6,748 nt of DNA from Gallionellaceae bacterium (lineage in GTDB: Bacteria; Pseudomonadota; Gammaproteobacteria; Burkholderiales; Gallionellaceae), in the NCBI GenBank assembly GCA_030690855.1, contig JAUYFR010000304.1, positions 1-6,748 of the forward strand, given 5' to 3'. Made by a program: the position numbers and the translations under genes. Shown here in pieces: positions 1 to 5,585 of the stretch. Under the pieces are notes generated by a model, which was not told the DNA's origin, ran no database searches, and worked only from the letters and a program-made list of their open reading frames with translations. Every line of letters starts with the position of its first letter. Position 1 is the stretch's first letter.

Positions 1-19
1 ATGCTGCTCCTATCGAAAA

Positions 20-664
20 ATGAGGCGGATTGCCTCACTTCTCAACATAAGCTGCGGTGCTCTTCTGTCAACCGCCAGCACACTTAAAACTCACTTCAAA
101 CTCGACTACGCAGCGCCCATACCGCGAAGCGGTTTAGTCCGTGTGCGGCAAGCCGCAGAAAATGAACGTCTCAAAATCGAGGAAGCCAAGCGCCTAGCAC
201 TTGAGTCTGATTTGAAGTCTGGGCGCAAGCAACCCGAAAACTTTAGTGAGTTGAAGATCGCTACTGGGGCTGTTGATGGAATGGCTTTTGCCAGTGCCCC
301 GAAGATCAAGCCGGATAACAAGCTTTACGCTATGGTGGGAGTGATAGATTCTGCAGGTAACAAGCCTGAGTTTATGGCGAGTAATGGCGTTGAAGGCTTG
401 CGCATGCTCGGATATCGGAACACAGAGCATACATATTTTCGCGTCAAAATACCCAAATCAATGCAAAGCAGATACTACGACACTGCCAAAATTGGCGTGT
501 GGTTTAGATTGATTGGAAGATACGTAGCGAATGGCTCTTACTCGACTGTTGCTGGCCAGAAAAAATCTATGCCGGTTTTTGAGGCCACATATTGGGAGCC
601 TGCTGATGTCATCGGAGATGCGATTAAGGCGCAGCTCCAAGAAGTTTTTGAGCGGGCCAAATGA
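20..664 (+). CDS. Hypothetical protein, possibly 5'-partial
   Basis: I do not recognise this 214-residue protein. The N-terminus has a short, weakly hydrophobic stretch with a Cys (about residues 7-18) but no convincing signal peptide or lipobox. Residues about 45-70 are charged and rich in Ala, Glu, Lys and Arg, and probably form a helix. The remainder (about 95-200) is a mixed, aromatic-containing region that reads like a compact folded domain. It includes the segment KLYAMVGVIDSAGNKPEF and a Tyr/Trp-rich end, EATYWEPADV. The ATG at 20 lacks a clear Shine-Dalgarno sequence, and the frame is open all the way to the left edge, so the true start may lie outside the window. The next gene, on the same strand, begins 74 nt after the stop, with a hairpin between them. 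That it is a real gene rests on its length and protein-like composition. Its function is unknown. Confidence 0.6.
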   Translation: MRRIASLLNISCGALLSTASTLKTHFKLDYAAPIPRSGLVRVRQAAENERLKIEEAKRLALESDLKSGRKQPENFSELKIATGAVDGMAFASAPKIKPDNKLYAMVGVIDSAGNKPEFMASNGVEGLRMLGYRNTEHTYFRVKIPKSMQSRYYDTAKIGVWFRLIGRYVANGSYSTVAGQKKSMPVFEATYWEPADVIGDAIKAQLQEVFERAK

Positions 665-695
665 AATCCATGTGGGTGAAAAATTATTGAATGAT

Positions 696-716
696 AGCCC
701 CCTCTATTAGGGGGCT
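696..716 (+). terminator. Perfect 7-bp GC-rich hairpin, possible terminator
   Basis: AGCCCCC (696-702) pairs perfectly with GGGGGCT (710-716) around the 7-nt loop TCTATTA. It lies between the stop of the upstream hypothetical gene and the start of the zinc ribbon/RDD gene. The strong stem suits an intrinsic terminator, but the sequence that follows (GTAAAATTTG) is only AT-rich and lacks a real U-tract, so termination may be partial. It could instead be an mRNA stability or attenuation element, because it ends 22 nt before the downstream ATG. Confidence 0.4.
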
Positions 717-738
717 GTAAAATTTGAAAAGGGATGAA

Positions 739-1959
739 ATGTTCTGTTCAAAATGTGGCACTGAAAATGTGAATGAAGCTAATTTTTGTAAGTCGTGTGG
801 TGCAACGATAAGGCAAGAAATAGCACCACTGGCAACTCAAGTCTCAGATAGCACAATAGTGACCGAGGTGCCCTTAGAAATTCAATACGCCAGCTTCTGG
901 CGCAGAGGAGCAGCCTACATTGTGGATTGGCAAATAGTCAGCTTGGGTTTCGCTACCGTGATAGCTCGCCTGACAAAAGGCGAAAGCGACAACGTGCAGT
1001 TAGTGGGCTATGGCGTATTGGCATTTTTTATCATGATGTATTTCTCCGTTTCTGAATCAAGAGACGCTGCCACGATCGGCAAAAAATTATTCCATCTTCA
1101 TGTGCTCAGAGCAGATCAATCGAAATTGAGTTTTGCGAGGGCGTTAGGGCGATTTTTGGGTCGATGGATTTCTGCGATTATTTTAGGGATAGGCTATTTC
1201 ATGCAGCCATTTACGGCTAAGAGGCAAGCGCTACATGACATGATGACAGACAGCGTTGTTGTGCAAACTAAAAAAGGTCGAAACGGTCTAGTTATTGCGG
1301 CTTGGGTATTTCAAATATTGCTGCTAGTGGTGACCGCTATGGTGGTTTTGAATTCGAGAGCGCAGGCTAAAGAAGTGGCATTGAGCTCTGCGGAATCGGG
1401 AGTGCACGATAAACTTGAAGATCAAGTTACGCGATCAAGTAATTCGCTAGTGCAACCGGAAGTTCAGAATACTCTTCACGTTAAGGGGAAAACGATACTC
1501 GCCGAGGTGTTGCAGAAAACGTCTGTGAGAATTCACCCAATGGAAGGCAAGAAGTCTTTGAGTGTGCGATGTGATAACGGGGTATGTGAGGTTAATGGTA
1601 CATGCGGAAATTCCAGAATCCTAATTGCGGGAATAACTAACGCCTTTGATAATATTTTTCAGACCTCCTCTGATAAAGATAGCGTAATTTTTGTTGGAGA
1701 TGAGGAGTTTTATAAGTATCGCGCTCTTTACAGTGGAGACGGGGTTGGCGCTTTGTCTGATTTTAATGGGATGGCTTGTGTTCCGACTGCAGCTGGCGAG
1801 CGCTTGTTAATTTGGAGTAACTGTGGCGGAAGCTCTTGTGGTGATGAATACCATTTTTATGTGATTGATACAGATAACTTTACATATCTTTTAAAGTATG
1901 GCGATGCGCAAGCCGCATCAAGGTTTCTTAATAGTCGTTTACCTTATGAAATTCACTGA
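739..1959 (+). CDS. Zinc ribbon / RDD-domain membrane protein with Cys-rich C-terminal domain
   Basis: The 406-residue protein starts at ATG 739, supported by the purine-rich AAAAGGG (727-733) 5 nt upstream and by the typical zinc-ribbon start MFCSKCG. A TTG at 724 in the same frame would add five residues and is less likely. Cys3, Cys6, Cys17 and Cys20 form a zinc-ribbon knuckle pair. Residues about 50-176 are an RDD domain: the Arg-Arg...Asp signature is R55-R56 and D63, with membrane segments near 64-77, 88-104 and 143-158. The family elements ATIGKKL, LSFARALGR and KRQALHDM follow in order. A fourth hydrophobic helix lies at 184-204. The remaining ~200 residues, probably outside the inner membrane if this helix is the last, carry six cysteines (278, 283, 289, 347, 362, 367) and match nothing I know. 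RDD proteins are a poorly characterised membrane family, some linked to ion transport. I infer no specific substrate. No clear promoter was found. Confidence 0.85.
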   Translation: MFCSKCGTENVNEANFCKSCGATIRQEIAPLATQVSDSTIVTEVPLEIQYASFWRRGAAYIVDWQIVSLGFATVIARLTKGESDNVQLVGYGVLAFFIMMYFSVSESRDAATIGKKLFHLHVLRADQSKLSFARALGRFLGRWISAIILGIGYFMQPFTAKRQALHDMMTDSVVVQTKKGRNGLVIAAWVFQILLLVVTAMVVLNSRAQAKEVALSSAESGVHDKLEDQVTRSSNSLVQPEVQNTLHVKGKTILAEVLQKTSVRIHPMEGKKSLSVRCDNGVCEVNGTCGNSRILIAGITNAFDNIFQTSSDKDSVIFVGDEEFYKYRALYSGDGVGALSDFNGMACVPTAAGERLLIWSNCGGSSCGDEYHFYVIDTDNFTYLLKYGDAQAASRFLNSRLPYEIH

Positions 1960-1974
1960 CGGGATAGCTGGAGC

Positions 1975-2145
1975 AGACTCGACTCATAAAAAGGTAGCCT
2001 CCCTCAATTCCTTAGCCAACATTGGTAATGGAATCGCTTCGATATCGGCTGCCATTCGGTAGCGTTCTGCTCCCGGATAAAGCACGAATTTCTTTGCTGG
2101 ATTGAGGTCGGTGCAAGCCGAATGAAAACCTCTTTCTAATTTTGG
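1975..2145. repeat. Direct repeat, left copy (171 bp)
   Basis: This stretch aligns without gaps to the right copy, with 15 mismatches by my hand count (about 91% identity). The last 38 nt or so of the repeat are identical. The match begins at AGACTCGAC, nine bases outside the ATPase stop codon, and ends sharply after TAATTTTGG. Flanking bases on both sides are unrelated between the copies. The two copies have the same orientation and bracket the toxin-antitoxin module. Confidence 0.9.
1984..2145 (-). pseudogene. Orphan 3' fragment of an AAA/DUF4143 ATPase gene
   Basis: Read on the minus strand, this stretch encodes about 53 residues beginning PKLERGFHSACTDLNP and ending LREATFL before a TGA stop (1984-1986). 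This is the C-terminal tail of an AAA/DUF4143 ATPase, closely matching the end of the intact ATPase gene further right. I count six amino-acid replacements relative to that gene, seven silent changes and a TAA-to-TGA stop exchange, with no indel. Similarity stops abruptly at 2145; everything upstream of the tail, including the Walker motifs, is missing. The frame stays open only to about 2175 and has no credible start, so I call it a gene remnant. The differences from the neighbour look like those between two once-functional paralogs or alleles rather than random decay. Confidence 0.8.
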
Positions 2146-2188
2146 AAACAATAGAAACAGACCACGGTTTCGACTTTAAGTCTGGCCT

Positions 2189-2216
2189 TTGCGATTTCCC
2201 TTGCCTGATGTAGACT
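2189..2216 (+). promoter_or_regulatory. Candidate promoter of the toxin-antitoxin operon
   Basis: TTGCGA (2189-2194) and TAGACT (2211-2216) are separated by 16 bp. Each matches the sigma-70 consensus hexamers at four of six positions. A transcript would start near 2223, just upstream of the GGAGG ribosome binding site and the antitoxin ATG. This is by-eye support only. Confidence 0.4.
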
Positions 2217-2229
2217 AATAACCATTAGT
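2214..2229. promoter_or_regulatory. Inverted repeat, candidate antitoxin operator
   Basis: ACTAAT (2214-2219) and ATTAGT (2224-2229) form a perfect 6-bp inverted repeat around AACC. It overlaps the end of the proposed -10 hexamer and the predicted transcription start. Phd/YefM antitoxins typically bind palindromes overlapping their own promoters, alone or in complex with toxin, so an autoregulatory operator is a reasonable inference. I have no direct evidence of binding. Confidence 0.4.
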
Positions 2230-2235
2230 TCAACT

Positions 2236-2240
2236 GGAGG
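2236..2240 (+). promoter_or_regulatory. Ribosome binding site of the antitoxin gene
   Basis: GGAGG lies 5 nt upstream of the ATG at 2246. It is a strong Shine-Dalgarno match that fixes the antitoxin start and contrasts with the poor site in front of the toxin. Confidence 0.8.
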
Positions 2241-2245
2241 TTGCC

Positions 2246-2494
2246 ATGCTAACCGTTAATATTCACGATGCAAAAACACAGCTCTCCAAGCTGGTGGATC
2301 AAGCTGCGCAAGGCGAGTCATTCATCATTGCCAAGGCGGGTAAGCCGATGGTGAAGGTCATCGCGCTGGGCAAGGCGGAAGTGGGAACCAGTAACCGCCT
2401 CGGCTTCATGGCGGGAGAGTTCGTCGTACCTGATGATTTCGATCTTATGGGTGGCACTGAGATCGAGAGCTTGTTTGCGGGGTGTAAGGTGTGA
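2246..2494 (+). CDS. Phd/YefM-family antitoxin
   Basis: This 82-residue protein has the usual size of a Phd/YefM antitoxin. The N-terminal half (about 1-48), starting MLTVNIHDAKTQLSKLVDQA and containing GESFIIAKAGKPMVKV, is the classic Phd fold, which dimerises and binds operator DNA. The C-terminal part (about 50-80, with RLGFMAGEFVVPDDFD and EIESLFAG) is the segment that, in PIN-partnered members, usually wraps the toxin and blocks its active site. The start is supported by GGAGG 5 nt upstream. Its stop overlaps the toxin start in GTGA (2491-2494), so the two are co-translated. An inverted repeat just upstream is a possible site for autorepression. The role is to neutralise the neighbouring PIN toxin and repress the operon; both follow from the family and are not shown here. 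Confidence 0.93.
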   Translation: MLTVNIHDAKTQLSKLVDQAAQGESFIIAKAGKPMVKVIALGKAEVGTSNRLGFMAGEFVVPDDFDLMGGTEIESLFAGCKV

Positions 2495-2877
2495 ATCTTT
2501 TACTCGATACTCACTTGTTATTGTGGGCGGCGAGTGAGCCGCAGCGTCTATCGGCTAAAGCGCGCGCCTTGTTGCTTGATCCTTCCAATCAACTTGTGTT
2601 CAGCTCTGCCAGTTTGTGGGAAATCACGATCAAGAATGGGCTTGAGCGTTCGGATTTCAACGTTGATTCGCGTCGCTTGTGGCGCATGTTGTTGGTCAAC
2701 GGCTATCGCGAATTATCTGTCACCAGCGAACACACTGTTGCCGTGAATGATCTTCCCCCTTTGCACAAAGACCCGTTTGACCGCATCCTCGTGAATCAAG
2801 CGCGCGTAGAGGGATTGATGCTGCTGACAGCGGACAAAGTGGTTGCTAAATATGGCGAAGGTGTGAAGAAGGTTTAG
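2491..2877 (+). CDS. vapC: PIN-domain ribonuclease toxin (VapC-type)
   Basis: The 128-residue protein is the typical length of a PIN-domain toxin. Acidic residues expected in the metal-binding nuclease site are present: Asp6 in LLLDTHLLLW, Glu44 in SLWEITIK, Asp94 and Asp97 in HKDPFDR, and Asp115 in LTADK. The LPPLHKDPFDR signature is characteristic of the COG3744-like group that pairs with Phd-type antitoxins. Such toxins are Mg2+-dependent RNases; the RNA target cannot be predicted from this sequence. Translation starts at GTG 2491, which overlaps the antitoxin stop by 4 nt. Only a weak AAGG lies almost on top of the start, so expression probably depends on translational coupling, which would keep toxin below antitoxin. 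The gene appears intact. It converges with the ATPase gene, leaving a 41-bp gap with no obvious terminator. Confidence 0.93.
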   Translation: MNLLLDTHLLLWAASEPQRLSAKARALLLDPSNQLVFSSASLWEITIKNGLERSDFNVDSRRLWRMLLVNGYRELSVTSEHTVAVNDLPPLHKDPFDRILVNQARVEGLMLLTADKVVAKYGEGVKKV

Positions 2878-2909
2878 GCTAGCGCATAAAATGGGTAGTC
2901 CTCAGGGTT

Positions 2910-3080
2910 AGACTCGACTTATAAAGAGGTAGCCGCCCTCAGTTCCGCAGCCAACATCGGTAATGGAATCGCCTCGATATCGGCTGCCATTCGGTAGCGC
3001 TCTGTTCCCGGATAAACCACGAATTTTTTTACCGGATTGAGATCGGTGCAAGCCGAATGAAAACCTCTTTCTAATTTTGG
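2910..3080. repeat. Direct repeat, right copy (171 bp), within the ATPase gene 3' end
   Basis: This is the right partner of the repeat at 1975-2145. It covers the last 53 codons and the stop of the intact ATPase gene plus nine bases beyond it. The coding sequence continues past 3080, whereas the left copy breaks there, so this copy is the parental context. Confidence 0.9.
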
Positions 3081-4091
3081 GCTGAGGCTGCGCTTGATTT
3101 CAATTGCCCACAGGCGCCCATCTGGCCACGAAAGTAGTAGGTCAATTTCCGCGCCGCCACTGGTGCGGTAGTAAAAGCCTTGAACTTGCTCGGGTACACA
3201 CGCCAATAAATTTTCGATGGCGAAACATTCCCAGCTCTGCCCCACTACAGGGTGAGAGAGCAGAGCTTCTTTATCGGGAATATTGAGCAGCGCGTGAACC
3301 AAGCCGCTGTCGCGCACATAGACCTTGGGCGTTTTTATCAAGCGCTTGCCGAGATTCGCGTGCCAAGGCATTAATCTGCGCACCAGTAACAAATCGACCA
3401 GCAAGTCGAGATAGCTTCCGGCGGTTTTAACATCCACGCCGAGGTTGCGGGCAAATTGTGCGGTATTGAGGATGCCGCCCTGATGATGCGCCAACATTCC
3501 CCAGAAACGCCGCAATGTTTCTGCCGCGATGCGAGGGCCAAACTGCGGGATGTCACGTTCCAAATAAGTACGAATAAAATCTTGTCGCCAACGCAGACTG
3601 CGCACCCCGCTGGTTGCCAACAAACTTTCTGGAAAGCCGCCGCGTAGCCACAGTGTATCCATCGGTATCGTTTGCGTTTCCAATACATTCAATGGTGCGA
3701 GCTCTAAATACGCAACGCGCCCCGCCAAGGTTTCGCCGGACTGTTTGAGCAGACCGAGCGATGCCGATCCCAGCAACAGATATTGTCCGCTACCTCGCCC
3801 TGCGCGACGTCCTTTGTCAATTAACCCGCGTAATACTGGAAACAATCCAGGCGCACGATGCACTTCATCCAGAATAACCAGCGTGTTTTGATGGTCGGCG
3901 AGATATAACTCCGGCTGAGCAAGTTTTGCGCGATCCTGTTCAGACTCAAGATCGAGATAAAGTGCCCCATGAGATTCGCCAACTGCCAAGGCCAGCGTAG
4001 TCTTGCCCACTTGACGCGGGCCAAGCAACACCACCGCAGGGGAATAAGTCAGTGCGTCGGCAAGTCGGGAGGATAAGTGGCGGTTAATCAT
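2919..4091 (-). CDS. AAA-family ATPase with C-terminal DUF4143 domain
   Basis: The 390-residue protein has the usual length and layout of this family. Walker A is GPRQVGKTT (24-32). Walker B is LVILDEVHRAP (71-81) with D75-E76. A GSAS sensor-like motif lies at 108-111 and LAGR at 122-125. The C-terminal half is DUF4143, ending in a PD-(D/E)XK-like core: E315 and D317 in GGAEIDLLL, and E331 and K333 in AIEIKR. These proteins are widespread, often in accessory regions, and mostly uncharacterised. ATP hydrolysis is a safe inference; nuclease activity and physiological role are not. The ATG at 4089-4091 gives the family's normal N-terminus but has no Shine-Dalgarno sequence, and a good promoter ends just before it. 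The gene follows rnfE on the same strand after 128 bp and converges with the toxin gene. Its 3' end is duplicated at 1975-2145. Confidence 0.9.
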   Translation of the reverse strand: MINRHLSSRLADALTYSPAVVLLGPRQVGKTTLALAVGESHGALYLDLESEQDRAKLAQPELYLADHQNTLVILDEVHRAPGLFPVLRGLIDKGRRAGRGSGQYLLLGSASLGLLKQSGETLAGRVAYLELAPLNVLETQTIPMDTLWLRGGFPESLLATSGVRSLRWRQDFIRTYLERDIPQFGPRIAAETLRRFWGMLAHHQGGILNTAQFARNLGVDVKTAGSYLDLLVDLLLVRRLMPWHANLGKRLIKTPKVYVRDSGLVHALLNIPDKEALLSHPVVGQSWECFAIENLLACVPEQVQGFYYRTSGGAEIDLLLSWPDGRLWAIEIKRSLSPKLERGFHSACTDLNPVKKFVVYPGTERYRMAADIEAIPLPMLAAELRAATSL

Positions 4092-4098
4092 TCATGCA

Positions 4099-4127
4099 AT
4101 TATGGATAATCACTCCACGAATTGCAA
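4099..4127 (-). promoter_or_regulatory. Candidate promoter of the ATPase gene, leaderless arrangement
   Basis: Read on the minus strand, TTGCAA (4127-4122) and CATAAT (4104-4099) are separated by 17 bp. The -10 matches consensus at five of six positions and the -35 at four of six. Transcription would start near 4092-4091, practically at the ATG. The mRNA would therefore have almost no 5' leader, consistent with the missing ribosome binding site. Confidence 0.45.
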
Positions 4128-4219
4128 GGATAATGGGGCGACATCGGGGCCGGGGAGATATCACACAAAGAGCTCAGGCCTGGCTTTATTTAACCTTTGT
4201 AAACGATCTCGGCCTGCCT

Positions 4220-4915
4220 TTATACCGCCATCGTATTTTGCTCTGAGGGCCTTGTCGGTGTGACTTTAAGTTTTTGTTCCGCGCGCAAATTCAACCAGTT
4301 TTTTCCTGCGATCAAGCAACCTAAGCCGATAAAGGCACCCGGCGGCAAGATGGCGAGCAAGAAACCTTTGTAATTTGGGATCACGTGAATCACCCAATCT
4401 TTAGCGACGTCGCCGAGCGCTAAATCAATGCCGGAAAATAGTGTGCCGTGGCCAACGATTTCGCGAATGCCTCCCAATACTGCCAGCACCAACGTCAGTC
4501 CTAAGCCCATGGCAAAACCATCTAACGCAGATGCGCCCATTGGATTTTTTGAAGCGAAGGCTTCCACACGTGCCAGTACGATGCAGTTAGTGACAATCAG
4601 CGGAATGAAAATGCCGAGCACGACGTAGAGCCCGTACATATAAGCGTTCATCAAATACTGCACCACGGTGACGAGCACCGCGATGATGAGAATAAATACG
4701 GGAATGCGAATTTCGTTCGGCACAAAGGTGCGAATGGGGGCGATAGTTGCGCCGCTGAGTGCCATCACAATGGCGGTGGCGATACCCAAGCTGACGCCAT
4801 TTACGACGGTGCTACTCACCGCCAAGATCGGGCAAAGGCCAAGTAGCTGCACCACGCCGGTGTTTTGTTTCCAAACGCCATTATTTACTATCTCTTTGAA
4901 TTCATTGAGATTCAT
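4220..4915 (-). CDS. rnfE: Electron transport complex subunit RnfE (RsxE)
   Basis: This 231-residue integral membrane protein is one of the two homologous channel-like subunits (RnfA/RnfE, related to NqrE/NqrD) of the Rnf complex, which couples ferredoxin/NAD electron transfer to ion movement or, as Rsx, helps keep SoxR reduced. Six hydrophobic segments can be read, at roughly 35-55, 70-90, 93-113, 130-150, 160-180 and 185-205. Cys28 in LLGLCPILAVS and Cys111 in IVTNCIVLAR match the paired membrane cysteines that, with those of the partner subunit, hold an Fe-S centre within the membrane in NqrD/NqrE. The start is set by AAAGGAG (minus strand, 4928-4922) 6 nt before the ATG. The first 14 nt overlap the end of rnfG. 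The C-terminal tail is short, polar and soluble. It is the last rnf gene of the operon here; nth, often next in gammaproteobacteria, is not adjacent. Confidence 0.96.
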   Translation of the reverse strand: MNLNEFKEIVNNGVWKQNTGVVQLLGLCPILAVSSTVVNGVSLGIATAIVMALSGATIAPIRTFVPNEIRIPVFILIIAVLVTVVQYLMNAYMYGLYVVLGIFIPLIVTNCIVLARVEAFASKNPMGASALDGFAMGLGLTLVLAVLGGIREIVGHGTLFSGIDLALGDVAKDWVIHVIPNYKGFLLAILPPGAFIGLGCLIAGKNWLNLRAEQKLKVTPTRPSEQNTMAV

Positions 4916-5585
4916 GCTTTTCTCCTTTAACCTCGCCGAGCTTCCCCTTGTCAGGAGATGAGGTATTTGGTGCGAATAACTTGTCGCGGTTGGCTGAAAA
5001 ATACTGCAATGCTTTGTTCACAGCTTTAACAATGGCGCGTGGAGTGATGGTTGCGCCCGCCATGTAATCAAATTGTCCGCCGTCTTTTTTCACTTTCCAA
5101 TCGGCATCCTTGTATGCCTCGCGCGACTTTCCGTCAAAGCTCTTAATCCACGGATTTTTCGGTAACTCGATGTAGTCGCCGAGTCCTGGGGTTTCTTTGT
5201 GAGTCACCACGCGTACGCCAGCGAGTTCGCCATTAGCTTTAACTGCGAGGATAAGTGCAATCTTGCCGCTATACCCATCCGGTGCAATTGCCTCTAAAAC
5301 AACCGCTGAGGGTTCGCCGTTAAGACGAGCACGATACGCCAGCGTCTCGCCATCATTACCTAGAAGTGGGTCTGTTGAAATGCTCAACGTGTCCTGCATG
5401 ATGTCGTTGTCATACAGCGTTGTTGGAGTGATTTGCGTGATGAGCTTTAGCTTTTCTGCCTTTTCGCTTTCAACGATTTTTTCGTGGGTCAAAAAATATG
5501 TGGCGGCCAAGATCGCAGTACCAATGATGGCGAAAAACACTAAGTTGGAAGCAGTTTGCAAAGTGGAGCGGGCAATGCGCCTCAT
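4902..5585 (-). CDS. rnfG: Electron transport complex subunit RnfG (RsxG), FMN-binding
   Basis: The 227-residue protein begins at the ATG at 5585. A longer start at 5627 would add 14 residues lying inside rnfD. The inner ATG is preferred because AAAGGAG (minus strand, 5600-5594) sits 8 nt upstream, it overlaps the rnfD stop as ATGA, and the protein then opens with the typical arginine-rich segment before a membrane helix at about 13-32. The rest is a periplasmic FMN-binding domain. ETPGLGD (131-137) is a family signature. DYMAGAT (173-179) is the flavinylation motif; Thr179 should carry FMN attached by phosphoester linkage through the ApbE transferase, which is not in this window. The alanine before GAT, where NqrC has Ser or Thr, is in my recollection common in RnfG. 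RnfG passes electrons within the Rnf complex. Confidence 0.95.
   Translation of the reverse strand: MRRIARSTLQTASNLVFFAIIGTAILAATYFLTHEKIVESEKAEKLKLITQITPTTLYDNDIMQDTLSISTDPLLGNDGETLAYRARLNGEPSAVVLEAIAPDGYSGKIALILAVKANGELAGVRVVTHKETPGLGDYIELPKNPWIKSFDGKSREAYKDADWKVKKDGGQFDYMAGATITPRAIVKAVNKALQYFSANRDKLFAPNTSSPDKGKLGEVKGEKHESQ

Larger units (their letters stand above)
1960..2245. other. Intergenic stretch with ATPase remnant and toxin-antitoxin promoter region
   Basis: This 286-bp gap holds the orphan ATPase tail (to 2145), then about 100 bp with no counterpart at the other repeat copy. Those 100 bp carry the promoter-like sequence, an inverted repeat and the ribosome binding site of the antitoxin gene. 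I see no RNA gene or clear terminator for the RDD gene that ends at 1959. Confidence 0.7.

Noticed and set aside
1..87. Short open frame beginning with ATG at position 1
   Set aside because: It is only 28 codons, sits at the window edge and overlaps the longer frame starting at 20; nothing supports coding.
724..738. TTG at 724 as start of the RDD gene
   Set aside because: The ATG at 739 has a better-spaced purine-rich site and yields the standard zinc-ribbon N-terminus; the TTG would add only five atypical residues.
1975..3080. Transposon or integron cassette bounded by the direct repeats
   Set aside because: The repeat is explained as an ATPase gene end. There is no transposase, no terminal inverted repeat, no attC-like folding site and no integrase in the window.
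4165..4216. Short inverted repeats after rnfE (ACAAAG/CTTTGT, and CAGGCC/GGCCTG) as a terminator
   Set aside because: Stems are only 6 bp with loops of 24 to 30 nt and there is no U-tract on the minus strand, so they do not support a terminator call.
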